64,000 nucleotides of DNA from Arsukibacterium sp. MJ3 (lineage in GTDB: Bacteria > Pseudomonadota > Gammaproteobacteria > Enterobacterales > Alteromonadaceae): contig NZ_LAHP01000001.1 in assembly GCF_000987765.1 (NCBI RefSeq), positions 124,001 through 188,000 of the forward strand, written 5' to 3'. The translations under genes and the position numbers were made by a program. This document shows positions 25,091-34,179 of the stretch, piece after piece. The notes under the pieces were generated by a model that was not told the DNA's origin, made no database searches, and saw nothing but the letters and a program-made list of their open reading frames with translations. Position 1 is the first letter of the stretch, and the number at the start of each line of letters is the position of its first letter.

Positions 25091-28045
25091 CTAGCTAACT
25101 GGCAAATCGCGCGTCTTTTGGTAATGAATTTCCTGCTCCTTATGACCACAACTAGCACCTTCTTTGCGATAATTGCGGCAGCTCCAAAATGCGCCATAAG
25201 AGCCTGTACGTTGCACCATCTCAGCACTACACTTCGGGCAAACCGGCACCCAGTTACCACAGCTGTCGTTAAGGCATACTTTAAAGCGGCCATCCCGCTT
25301 CATGGGCGAGCTACATGAAGTGCAGCCTCGCTCTTTATGGTTACACAATGGGTATTTGTTGCAGCCAAAGAAAGCGCCGAACTGCCCCACCCTTGGCACC
25401 ATGCTGCCGGTTTTACATTTGATGCACTTGATAAGATGAAATAGCTGCTGGCTAAGTGAAGTAGCAAATTCATCAAGCTCTAACGGATAATTGTCATTCA
25501 GTAGCTCTATAATAAACTCAGACGCCACTGCCATATCGGTAATCAAATACACCCTATGCCGGGCACGGGTTAGCCCCACATAAAACAACCGGCGCTCTTC
25601 AGCAAAAGCAAACGGTTCAGCCGCCGGCAGTAAGGCTTCTAATAACGGATGCGTTTGCTTTTGAGACGGGAAACCGTGCTTGCCATTATCTAAACCTAGC
25701 AGCACTACATAATCAGCTTCTTTGCCTTTTGAGGCGTGAAGGGTGTAGCTTTCCAGTACAATGTTGCTAAAACGCTTAGCCAGGCGATACCGCTCAGCAC
25801 GATCAGGCAGGTTAAAGCCAAAACGTCCCAGTAAATATACTCTGCTGCCAGGCTCAGCCTTGTCGTTAACTTTTTTAAGTACCATCTCTAATCTGCTAGG
25901 CTCTCCGGCAGTAAAGTCTTGCCGGTTATCAGCGCGCAGCATTGATACTGCTGGTTTAGCGACACTATTAAGCGTATTAAGCTGTTTTCGCACCTGCTGT
26001 GGGTTTTGCAGCACAAAGCGCGACGCCACCTCGCTAATGCTGTTGTTAAAGCGAAAGGTTAAGTCTAGTGCGGTGGTGCAGGTAGGCCCAAAGTGCTGGT
26101 TAAAATCAGTGGTAAATTGCAAATCACTGCCGGTAAAGCGGTAAATGGCCTGCCAGTCATCACCAACACAAAACAAGGAAGCATCTGGGACACTATCACG
26201 TAAATAGGTTATTAATCTGGCACGGGCATCTGATATATCCTGAAATTCATCCACCAGAATATAGCGCCAGCGGCTTTTATAGCGGCCGTTTTTGACATAA
26301 GTGATGGCCTTACCAATCATATCGTCAAAGTCGATATGCTGCTGCTCAGTTAATAATTGTTGATAGTCATCTACCACTGGCAATAATAAAGATAGCGCCG
26401 CCTGCACTTGCTCGGAGTTAGCAGCTAGCGCAATGGCTTTATCTAGCTGACCCGGTTCATAGCAGTTAGCCCGGTAGCGCTTGAGTAAATCGGCTAGCAG
26501 TATCGCAAATGCGCTAATAGCACCAAACTCTCGCAAGGTTTCAAGTACCGCCTCTGGCGGCAAGGGGTCGGGAGTTACTGAAAAAGTGGCTAGCTGCTTA
26601 TCCATCGCCTGATAAAGCGTCCCGTCCATAAGCTGATAATGAAATAGCGTAATCAACTTAGTGCTATGCTGCTGGTGAAGCTGCTGTTTCCAGAGCATAT
26701 CGTCGTGATACTGCTGCCGGTTAATAAAGGGCGCCGTATTACCCTTTCGGTCTGTGCCGTAAAACTCGATATATATACCGTATTCCGCCAGATAAAAATC
26801 AGGTTGATACTGGCGGTGAAATACCGTTGCTGTGGGGTGTTCATAATCGGCCTCGTAACGGTACTCTATACCTTGGCGAAGCAAATAATTGGCAATCAGG
26901 CACTCACCCAGGCTTTTAACTTTCTCACCTTTAAGCGTGCGAATGTCATTAGCCAGAATGTAATCGAAATACTCACCCTCAGTGTCAAAGTCGAAGAGGT
27001 TTTTTACCGGGTATAAATAATGCTGAAAGTAATCCAGCACCTTCTTTTGATAATCAGCCTGCTTAAGGTGCTGCTCAAACCAATCGTTCACCTGCCTGGC
27101 TAACAGCTTTTCGTCATCAGCCAATGGCGTTAATGACGGTTGCTTACCCTCTACCGTGGCGATAATGTCTTTACCCAGCTTATGAAAGGTACTAGCGGTA
27201 ATACCACAATCGCCCAGCCGCTTTTTAATTCGTTCCTGCATTTCTGCTGCGGCTTTATTTGCAAAAGCCAGCATCAGTACTTCATCCGCTTGCGCCTGGC
27301 CACTTTGCAATAAGTAACCAGCACGCCCCACCATGGTGCTAGTTTTTCCTGTGCCGGCTCCCGCCAGCACCAGGTTGTTGTCTTCATCGATAACACAGGC
27401 TTGGCGCTGTTTTTCAGTCAGAGGCTTACTTTCAACCTGATCAAAGTACCGCTGATATTTCGTCAACTGCTGCTTAACGTAACGTTCTCTCAGTAAATTA
27501 AAATCAGCTTCTACCCAGGCTGCCTGAAACTGCAGCGTTTCAAAAAGGGTAAAATTAATATCAGGGAGTTCAGTTTTAGCCGGTAAGCAGTTAAAGCTTG
27601 CCACGGCTTGCTTTGCCAAGGTAACAACCTGTTGCAGGCGTGATGTTCTGGGGTAGCCCAGGTCAAGTAGTTGCTGTATTTGTGCAGAAGCGGCCAGCAT
27701 TGCCGGCGTTAATTGCGACAACCAAGTATGTTGCAACCATAGAAAATGTTTAACAGCTGCAGATTTAGGTAAGCCTTTTAACCGCACATAGCCTTGATCG
27801 GTAGATAAACACAAAGTTGAGAAGAAAACACCGATGTGGTGAGTATGGCTATTAGCCATAGACTCCGGGTCCACAACATAGGCTTGCCCGGCAGCGGTTG
27901 TTAACACTAAACGCTGCTCAACCATCTGCAACGCAAATGACTTAGCGCCAACAAAGCGCATCAACCAGTGCGGTTTTACTAGCCGATTGGTTGGTGAAAC
28001 ATGAGTACTGCTTTCTCTCAATGTTGCATTCCTTGTTACATCCAC
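25091..28045 (-). CDS. Helicase IV-like UvrD ATPase with nuclease-like insertion and zinc fingers
   Basis: 984-aa superfamily 1 helicase. Residues 25-215 match the N-terminal domain of E. coli helicase IV (HelD). Walker A AGAGTGKT is at 228-235, LVDEFQD at 597-603, GDDWQAIYRFTGS at 628-640, TLHASKGKEADYV at 768-780 and FYVGLTRARHRV at 821-832. E. coli HelD is 684 aa; the extra length comes from two places. Residues about 370-480 form an insertion with E381, the pair P415-D416 and E427 in IEFYG, like a PD-(D/E)XK nuclease fold. Residues about 873-970 contain topoisomerase-type Cys clusters (CIKC...CNKYPLC, CTSC...C, CPKC...C). The role is DNA repair or defence by inference. Confidence 0.85.
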   Translation of the reverse strand: MDVTRNATLRESSTHVSPTNRLVKPHWLMRFVGAKSFALQMVEQRLVLTTAAGQAYVVDPESMANSHTHHIGVFFSTLCLSTDQGYVRLKGLPKSAAVKHFLWLQHTWLSQLTPAMLAASAQIQQLLDLGYPRTSRLQQVVTLAKQAVASFNCLPAKTELPDINFTLFETLQFQAAWVEADFNLLRERYVKQQLTKYQRYFDQVESKPLTEKQRQACVIDEDNNLVLAGAGTGKTSTMVGRAGYLLQSGQAQADEVLMLAFANKAAAEMQERIKKRLGDCGITASTFHKLGKDIIATVEGKQPSLTPLADDEKLLARQVNDWFEQHLKQADYQKKVLDYFQHYLYPVKNLFDFDTEGEYFDYILANDIRTLKGEKVKSLGECLIANYLLRQGIEYRYEADYEHPTATVFHRQYQPDFYLAEYGIYIEFYGTDRKGNTAPFINRQQYHDDMLWKQQLHQQHSTKLITLFHYQLMDGTLYQAMDKQLATFSVTPDPLPPEAVLETLREFGAISAFAILLADLLKRYRANCYEPGQLDKAIALAANSEQVQAALSLLLPVVDDYQQLLTEQQHIDFDDMIGKAITYVKNGRYKSRWRYILVDEFQDISDARARLITYLRDSVPDASLFCVGDDWQAIYRFTGSDLQFTTDFNQHFGPTCTTALDLTFRFNNSISEVASRFVLQNPQQVRKQLNTLNSVAKPAVSMLRADNRQDFTAGEPSRLEMVLKKVNDKAEPGSRVYLLGRFGFNLPDRAERYRLAKRFSNIVLESYTLHASKGKEADYVVLLGLDNGKHGFPSQKQTHPLLEALLPAAEPFAFAEERRLFYVGLTRARHRVYLITDMAVASEFIIELLNDNYPLELDEFATSLSQQLFHLIKCIKCKTGSMVPRVGQFGAFFGCNKYPLCNHKERGCTSCSSPMKRDGRFKVCLNDSCGNWVPVCPKCSAEMVQRTGSYGAFWSCRNYRKEGASCGHKEQEIHYQKTRDLPVS

Positions 28046-28083
28046 ACTAAACAGGCAAAATTCCCTGGGCGGTTAAAAATGCC

Positions 28084-28218
28084 TAGCGCTTAAAATCTTT
28101 TAAATAAACGACATTACCACCGGGTTGCAGCCGGTAAAGGGGGTAAGTCGGTTTTTAGCCAATTGGTTAGGTCGTTGGTGGTGCTGAATAAATAATTTAT
28201 TTGTGTTGTGTTAGCCAT
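28084..28218 (-). CDS. Tiny ORF (44 aa), coupled to the upstream membrane ORF
   Basis: Encodes MANTTQINYLFSTTNDLTNW at the start and ends GGNVVYLKDFKR. The ATG overlaps the stop of the preceding ORF by one base (TAATG), the mark of translational coupling. The composition is ordinary for a soluble protein. No family is recognised. It lies just upstream of the helicase gene on the same strand, 38 nt before its start. Confidence 0.5.
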
Positions 28219-28352
28219 TAAAACCCATCTTTAAATAGAAAAAACAGCCACACCAGCAACGCGCCTGACATCGTAAAACCTAGCAGTAAAATAATGCCTA
28301 ATTTAGTCACGTCAGTGACCAATTTCTGACGTTGCAACGCGGTTAGTATTAG
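28218..28352 (-). pseudogene. Small one-helix membrane ORF, 5' end lost at IS remnant
   Basis: Open frame ending LGIILLLGFTMSGALLVWLF and FLFKDGF, clearly one transmembrane helix with a short tail, preceded by the basic stretch LQRQKLVTDVTK. No ATG is available upstream of the helix. The frame runs into sequence that looks like the terminal repeat of an IS3-family element. TTG codons at 28337 or 28322 could still start it. It forms a coupled pair with the 44-aa ORF. Confidence 0.45.
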
Positions 28353-28583
28353 TGATCTGTACCAGCAACAGCGGACACTTCACTAAGCACTACTCTTCAA
28401 TTCTAAATTCTCTGGGCTAAGATAGCCAAGAGCACTATGCCTTCTGGTCTTGTTGTAATCAACCTCAATGTATTCAAAACACTCTGGCGCATTCTTTCCC
28501 GAACCACAATTAGCTCGTTGTGAATTGCTTTAACTTTCAGTGAATGGAAAAAGCTTTCCGCTACTGCGTTGTCCCAACAACAG
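28353..28583 (-). mobile_element. IS3-family remnant (OrfB C-terminus)
   Basis: The minus strand encodes the end of an IS3-type OrfB integrase core: [20 protein letters not shown], then [20 protein letters not shown] and [10 protein letters not shown] with stop at 28383. DN..AES-F and the H-S-LGY-SP motif are diagnostic. A frameshift separates the two parts, and the rest of the transposase is missing, so it is dead. The sequence beginning TGATCTGTACCAGC at 28353 is the likely terminal repeat. The other end was not found. Confidence 0.8.
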
Positions 28584-28807
28584 GCTTTTCAGTTCATGCT
28601 TTGAACCAATTGGTGTTTTTTAATTAAGTCACTACCTTGGAGGTTAGATCCAATTGTTAAAACTATGTATGAAGCGGATGACGTTGTTTTGCCATTGAAC
28701 ACCATTATTAACGTGGTAATCTTAATCCTTAAATTGGTGACTGGTTTAGTAGCACACTGCAGTTACAAAAAAAGTCTACTTAACCTTTTATGCTATTGGA
28801 GAATAAT
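28584..28807. other. Gap between IS remnant and FAD monooxygenase gene
   Basis: About 220 bases with no gene seen on either strand. It probably contains the promoter of the FAD monooxygenase gene and degraded insertion debris. GGAG of the ribosome binding site is at its right end. Confidence 0.5.
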
Positions 28808-29959
28808 ATGACAGTTCAAACCACGTGTTTGCGAAAAAAAGCCATTATTATAGGCGGATCGCTTAGTGGTTTATTCACCGCGACTATTTTAAAAAGTATC
28901 GGTTGGAATGTCGATGTTTACGAGCGCTCAGCAGCTGACTTAGATAGTAGAGGCGGTGGCATGGTGTTACAGGCCGACGTTGTTAATGTGCTGAGAAAAG
29001 TAGGCGCAACGATATCAGGAGAACTTGGTGTATCGTCAAAAGACAGAGTGGTGTTTGACCCTCAGGGTAAGGTACTTCAGCGCGATAAAGCGCCTCAAAC
29101 TCAAACATCATGGAGTTTAATCTATTCAAATATGCGGCAGCATTTTGAGGATAAACATTACCATCAAGGCAAAACACTGCTAAATATTTTACAACATAAA
29201 GACTCGGTAAGTGCTTTCTTTGACGATGGCAGTGAAGTCAACGCCGATATAATTATTGGCGCTGATGGCGGTCGTTCCACTGTGCGCAAAATAGTGTCAC
29301 CAACCAGCAAAACAACCTATGCCGGTTATGTCGCTTACAGAGGTTTAATCAACGAAAAAGATATGCCAGAGGATGCAAAAGCGCTACTTGGTGATTTTGC
29401 CTTTGCCAGCAACACCCGCTCGCATATTTTAGGCTACTTAGTGCCCGGCGATAACAACAGTAATGAAGAAGGAAGTCGGTACTATAATTGGGTTTGGTAT
29501 CGTGCCGTTGAAGAAACAACTGAATTGCCCGATTTAATGACTGACAACGCCGGCAAACAACGAGAGCACACCATGCCACCTGGCATGTTGGCGCCAAAAT
29601 GGCGTAATAAAATATATCATGATGCTAATGCGTTATTGCCACCGGCATTTAAAGCAGCGGTACTAGCAACTGAAGAACCATTTGCTCAAGCTATTGTAGA
29701 TTTAACCAGTGAAAAGATGGTGTATGACAAAGTGCTGCTCGTTGGCGATGCCGCCTTTATTCCGCGCCCGCACACTGCAGCAAGCACTGCCAAAGCAGCC
29801 GCCAACGCGCTTGCACTTGGCGAATCGCTAGCGCATGTTAACAGTTATGACGACCTAAAAAATGCACTGCGCAAATGGGAAAAACCACAGCTACGCTTAG
29901 GAAACTATTTGTACCAGCAGGGCTCCAGAGCAGGCAATTACCTCATATTTGGTGGGTAG
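28808..29959 (+). CDS. FAD-dependent aromatic-ring monooxygenase-like protein
   Basis: 383-aa flavoprotein of the PHBH/UbiH-like class A monooxygenases. The N-terminal dinucleotide motif is AIIIGGSLSGLFTATILKS, the DG motif is DIIIGADGGRSTVRK near residue 150, and the second FAD motif LLVGDAAFIPRPHTAAST is near residue 310. The start is set by GGAG six bases before ATG. An in-frame ATG six codons earlier exists. It stands alone after an IS remnant, and its GC and codon use look ordinary. The substrate is unknown; relatives hydroxylate pyridines, phenols or antibiotics. Confidence 0.85.
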   Translation: MTVQTTCLRKKAIIIGGSLSGLFTATILKSIGWNVDVYERSAADLDSRGGGMVLQADVVNVLRKVGATISGELGVSSKDRVVFDPQGKVLQRDKAPQTQTSWSLIYSNMRQHFEDKHYHQGKTLLNILQHKDSVSAFFDDGSEVNADIIIGADGGRSTVRKIVSPTSKTTYAGYVAYRGLINEKDMPEDAKALLGDFAFASNTRSHILGYLVPGDNNSNEEGSRYYNWVWYRAVEETTELPDLMTDNAGKQREHTMPPGMLAPKWRNKIYHDANALLPPAFKAAVLATEEPFAQAIVDLTSEKMVYDKVLLVGDAAFIPRPHTAASTAKAAANALALGESLAHVNSYDDLKNALRKWEKPQLRLGNYLYQQGSRAGNYLIFGG

Positions 29960-30024
29960 TAATACCAAAAATGTTTATCGATGTCATTACAGATTAGGCC
30001 TATTCGCATTACCTTGCTGGTTTA

Positions 30025-31905
30025 TTAATTTACTACTGTTTCTAATTCGGTTGGCGATGCGGCCTTAACATTACCCGGTAAGGGATTTTCTTCAGCCTGT
30101 TGGGCCGGCTCTTCAATCGGTTCGACTATTAGCGTTAGCCGCTCGGTTTCAAAATCCATGTGCGCCGCTTCCAGATGCGGCAAGCTTTTACTCACCTTAA
30201 CGGATAGCTGATTAAAGCGTTCAACTTTGCCATATAAACCCTGTTGCCCGGCCAGTGCTTTTACCGTGTTGTTATAATGATTACTAACGGTACTTAGGGT
30301 GCCACCTAATTTACTTAAACGATCGGCCACAATACAAACCTGATTGAAGATATCGCCCGCCTTTTCACTGATTTCACGAGCTTCAGCATTACTACGTTCA
30401 ATCATCCACAGGTTCGACACTGTACGCAAAATGGGGATAAGGGTGGTGTGCGATACCAGCACAATGTTTTTCTTGTAACCATATTCAAATAAGTCTTTGT
30501 TGTTTTTCAGTGCCTCAATATAAGCCGGTTCGATGGGCATAAACATCAATACAAAACTGGGGCTGCGCATTCCGACCAGATTGGTATAATCCTTGGAGGC
30601 TAAATCATCAATATGTTTATACACGGCTTTAGCGTGCTCCAGCATAGCCAGTTTATATTCCTCAGGCGTTTCTGCTGAAACCGCACGATCATAGGCGTTA
30701 AGGGTTACTTTGCTATCGATGATGATATGTTTACCATCCGGTAATTTAATTAAATAGTCTGTTTGTTTATTTTTACCCTCAACATCTTTAAACGGACTTT
30801 GTACTTCAAAATGCGCGTTTTCAATCAACCCCCCCATTTCCAAAGTACGCCGCAATTGTGCTTCGCCCCATGCACCACGTTGTTGTGAGTCTCCTTTTAA
30901 AGCTGAAGTCAGGTTATTGGCCTCTTTGCTCATTTGCAGGCCAATATCCAATACTCTTTTAATTTCAGAGTTTAGGCTGGTATTGCCTTTTAAGGATTCG
31001 TCATGCACATCGTTAACCCGCTTTTGAAAGCCTTCAATTTGTTCGCGAAAAGGTTTAAGCATATTGTCAATGCTGGCCTGGCTAGTGTGAGTAAAGGTTT
31101 TACCTTTTTCTTCGAATATTTTATTAGCCAGGTTCTCAAACTCTTTGGTAAGTGACTGTTTGGTTTCGCTTAACTGCTGCATTTGCTCTTTAAAATGCTC
31201 TTCTTTGCGTAGCAAAGATGTTTTAAGCTCAGTGTGCTCATTGCTCAACACGTGGAAGCGATCATGCAGTTGACTGTATTTAGTTTGTTGTTCAGCCAGA
31301 CTTTGCTTAACTTCTTTTAATTGTAGCCGGGCGTCAGTATTCGAAGCTTCTAGCTCTTTAGCGTTTTTACCCTCTTGCGCTAACGCCTCTTTAAGGTTAC
31401 TCACCACCACACGTTCTTGCTGTAGTTGCTGCTCTGTTTTATCTAAACGGTTACGTAAATCATGGGTTTGATCTTTTAACGCCCGGTTATCGGCCTGAGC
31501 CGTTTCCAGCTGTTTCTCTGCGTTGTGCTGCTGTGCCCTAACGGCTTCAAGCGCTTGGTTTTGCGAAAGCAACTCGGCTTTACGTACTGCAAGCTCATCA
31601 AATAAACGCTGCTCTGTAGCCATCGCACTGTTTAACTGATTCTGTAACTTATTTTCAGATAACGCTTTGTCGTATAGCGCCTTATTAAGCTGCTTAAGTT
31701 CATCCTGAAATTGTTGATGCTGGCTGTTGGCCTGCTGCAGCGTTTTTTCTGCTTGTTGCAGTTGCACGCTAAGGGCAGTAACCTTGCGGCCCTGTAACAC
31801 CAAGGCCAGCAGATAACCTAGCGTAGCAAATACCAAGCCAGCGGTGGTAACGATGATAATAAATTCAGATGTCCATTCGACGCTTTGCATAGTCACTATA
31901 ACCAT
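30025..31905 (-). CDS. rmuC: DNA recombination protein RmuC
   Basis: 626-aa RmuC family protein, proposed to limit inversions between short repeats. It has one transmembrane helix (about 15-37), a long coiled coil (about 40-290, rich in Gln, Glu and Lys heptads), and the RmuC nuclease-like domain. That domain includes GAWGEAQLRRTLEMGGLIEN, TDYLIKLPDGKHIIIDSKVT and VLMFMPIEPAYIEAL. A second ATG at codon 6 (31890) is equally possible; neither has a strong ribosome binding site. It is downstream of the carotenoid operon on the same strand but with 118 nt between. Confidence 0.93.
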   Translation of the reverse strand: MVIVTMQSVEWTSEFIIIVTTAGLVFATLGYLLALVLQGRKVTALSVQLQQAEKTLQQANSQHQQFQDELKQLNKALYDKALSENKLQNQLNSAMATEQRLFDELAVRKAELLSQNQALEAVRAQQHNAEKQLETAQADNRALKDQTHDLRNRLDKTEQQLQQERVVVSNLKEALAQEGKNAKELEASNTDARLQLKEVKQSLAEQQTKYSQLHDRFHVLSNEHTELKTSLLRKEEHFKEQMQQLSETKQSLTKEFENLANKIFEEKGKTFTHTSQASIDNMLKPFREQIEGFQKRVNDVHDESLKGNTSLNSEIKRVLDIGLQMSKEANNLTSALKGDSQQRGAWGEAQLRRTLEMGGLIENAHFEVQSPFKDVEGKNKQTDYLIKLPDGKHIIIDSKVTLNAYDRAVSAETPEEYKLAMLEHAKAVYKHIDDLASKDYTNLVGMRSPSFVLMFMPIEPAYIEALKNNKDLFEYGYKKNIVLVSHTTLIPILRTVSNLWMIERSNAEAREISEKAGDIFNQVCIVADRLSKLGGTLSTVSNHYNNTVKALAGQQGLYGKVERFNQLSVKVSKSLPHLEAAHMDFETERLTLIVEPIEEPAQQAEENPLPGNVKAASPTELETVVN

Positions 31906-32023
31906 TAGTTATTTAATAACTTATATTAACAAACATTCTATACTTGTCAGTAATGATTCTACTGGTTGCCGAGGTATGGCCACAATAACAGCTGCGAAAG
32001 GTGTGAAGATAAGCCGCTAAAAC

Positions 32024-32983
32024 TTATTTAGACGTGCGGCTCCACCATAATTTTACAATAATGGCGTGCGGCAGGGTTAATGCTGCCAGGGCCCAGAACA
32101 TCACTTTGACTGCCTCTATTAACAAACTTGCTGAAGGCTCTAGCAGTACGAGCATCACCCAGGCAGCACATGCCATAATAATGGCACCGAGTGTTGCCGG
32201 TAAGATTTTGCTAACAGGAAATGCCTTAAAAAAACCTTTTTGTTCTGACAACAGCCGATGTTCAGCAATCGAAAGAAAATGGCGTATGCTGTGAATGGCA
32301 CAAAAATAAAAGGCAAAACTCAATAATGGTGGCAATACGATTAAGCTGGCACCTACCAGAAATAACTCGGCAATAACTCTTAGCGGTGGCCGGTTAATAC
32401 GGCTCACTAATAAATAACTGAAACCAAATAACCAAAGTAACGCCAACAATGGCGCCAGCCATACCAGCACCTTTAACACCACTGCTGTTTCTATGGTAAT
32501 TAACCAGGCGAATAATTCGCTGGTCTGCTGTGGATGGCCAAGCATGGGTCCCAAAATAGCCATACTGCCACTAAGCCACCTAAGCAGCGGGTTTTTCGTC
32601 GCGCTTAAAAAAGCTTCATCGGTGTAGCCAAAATGCCAGACCGACAAGCCAAGGAACAGCAACAGTGCTACTACTGGCAGCAACCAGATCAATGCAACAA
32701 ATACCAATGAAGCAGCCAGATAAAGGCTTATTACACCAATCAAACCACGCTGGGACGTAGCAGTTAATGTTTTAAGAATGGCCGGATCAGCACCGCCATG
32801 GCACAAACCGAACAGACCAATGGGCACTATCACCAGCCAGAACTGCTGCTCAATTGACAGCGTGGGCAGCATTATACCTACGCTAAGTGCCAGACAAGCC
32901 ATAAGCAATATAACCAACTGGTGACGGCGGCCGCTGCTACTGTAATAAAGAAGCTTATTCGTAGAAACAGCGTTGGTTACCAT
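32024..32983 (-). CDS. blh: Beta-carotene 15,15'-dioxygenase Blh
   Basis: Brp/Blh-family membrane enzyme that cleaves beta-carotene into two all-trans retinal molecules. It is 319 aa with about eight to nine hydrophobic helices. Conserved histidine motifs are FGLCHGGADPAIL, VWHFGYTDEAF and CAIHSIRHFL, which bind iron. The start overlaps the crtY stop by 7 nt, so it is the last gene of crtE-I-B-Y-blh. It provides the chromophore for the neighbouring rhodopsin. Confidence 0.93.
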   Translation of the reverse strand: MVTNAVSTNKLLYYSSSGRRHQLVILLMACLALSVGIMLPTLSIEQQFWLVIVPIGLFGLCHGGADPAILKTLTATSQRGLIGVISLYLAASLVFVALIWLLPVVALLLFLGLSVWHFGYTDEAFLSATKNPLLRWLSGSMAILGPMLGHPQQTSELFAWLITIETAVVLKVLVWLAPLLALLWLFGFSYLLVSRINRPPLRVIAELFLVGASLIVLPPLLSFAFYFCAIHSIRHFLSIAEHRLLSEQKGFFKAFPVSKILPATLGAIIMACAAWVMLVLLEPSASLLIEAVKVMFWALAALTLPHAIIVKLWWSRTSK

Positions 32984-34179
32984 GGCAACACTGCCCGAAT
33001 AAAGGGGGCTGGCGGCAAGGCACTTGCGACAGCCCAGGCATCACCTAAATAGGGCTTATCGTTCATAAACCGACTCATTTGTGCTGCAGTAGTGCCAGCA
33101 AACAAGCGGACAAACCATTGCGGTGCTTGCTCTGGATGGCGTTTTAGTGCACGCAAAAACACCATGTCCATCCAGTCTAACCAGCGCGTCCGCACCTGAG
33201 GGCTGTGTAGTTGCCAATTGTCACTGGCGTTAGCCGCCAGGATCTGCCGGGCAAGTGCTGCACAGCCCCGTTGACAGCTCACAAAATGATAACCCGTCGC
33301 GGCTCTCATCCAACCCGCGCCTACGCCGGCATTAAGCACCCGACCTGAATTAGTATTTTTTGACAGGCGCATCATCGGCAAGCTACCAGACTCAGCTCTT
33401 GTTACGTGAAAGTTTTCCACGTTTTGTCGTTGTAGCCAGGCCTTAACATCAGCAGAATAGTCAGCCGGTGTCGCTTTATCTGCTTGAAAAGCCGTCCATT
33501 CAACCAAAAAATGGTCCTGATCCAGCGGTAATAAATAAATAAAACAAGGGTGTCGGTAGCCGCCCTGAAAATCCATTAAGATGGCAGTAGAAGTATCAAA
33601 ACCATGCTTTGCACAAGCTACCTCCAGCCCGGAAAAAACCTGCCAACAACCTTCGTTCGCGCTAAGCTGGCTATTACTGGGTGGGCGGGTATCAATAACG
33701 GCTTTCGCCTGCCAATGCTTTGTGCTGCCGCAAACTGAGCCTGCTACTAAAACACTATCATCGTCTTGTTGAACAGTGCTGACCGTTACGCCAAGCTGCA
33801 GCGTAAATGCCGGGTTGTTCGCAATTTTAGCCAGGGCATGTTTATACAACGCCTCTGCCGGTAGCATGGCATAAGCCGCATTATTATCAGTTTGGCAAGC
33901 AACAATACTACCCTGGCTTACCTGCCAACGGCCCCAGCGTTGGCTAATAAGCCCCCGAAACGGATGTGCTTCTAGGTCCCAAAAGCACCAGGTTCTATCG
34001 TTACTGTAATGGGTGCGTGGTTCAAGCAGACATACTCTTGGCAAAGTTGTTTGCTCAGCCTCGGCCAATTGCAACAGCCAGCAGACTAAACTAAGCCCGG
34101 TTAAACCCGCGCCAATAATAATAAGGTCATATTCTGTTGCGGCTTCTGACAGCGCGTCAGGGCTAGTGTCACACGTCAT
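32977..34179 (-). CDS. crtY: Lycopene beta-cyclase CrtY
   Basis: Cyclises both ends of lycopene to beta-carotene. The 400-aa flavoprotein has the N-terminal dinucleotide motif YDLIIIGAGLTGLSLVCWLL, then TWCFWD near residue 65 and the conserved FLVEWTAF near residue 215 (cyclase motif). NAGVGAGWMRAATGYHF near residue 280 is typical. It overlaps crtB by 11 nt and blh by 7 nt, indicating a tight operon. The ending ...FIRAVLPW is usual for the bacterial CrtY class. Confidence 0.93.
   Translation of the reverse strand: MTCDTSPDALSEAATEYDLIIIGAGLTGLSLVCWLLQLAEAEQTTLPRVCLLEPRTHYSNDRTWCFWDLEAHPFRGLISQRWGRWQVSQGSIVACQTDNNAAYAMLPAEALYKHALAKIANNPAFTLQLGVTVSTVQQDDDSVLVAGSVCGSTKHWQAKAVIDTRPPSNSQLSANEGCWQVFSGLEVACAKHGFDTSTAILMDFQGGYRHPCFIYLLPLDQDHFLVEWTAFQADKATPADYSADVKAWLQRQNVENFHVTRAESGSLPMMRLSKNTNSGRVLNAGVGAGWMRAATGYHFVSCQRGCAALARQILAANASDNWQLHSPQVRTRWLDWMDMVFLRALKRHPEQAPQWFVRLFAGTTAAQMSRFMNDKPYLGDAWAVASALPPAPFIRAVLPW

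Noticed and set aside
25761-26144. Plus-strand ORF of 127 aa inside the helicase gene
   Set aside because: Antisense shadow of conserved helicase motifs.
28808-29959. FAD monooxygenase as lycopene or carotenoid-modifying enzyme
   Set aside because: The motifs match aromatic-ring hydroxylases; the gene is on the other strand, isolated from the crt operon by rmuC.
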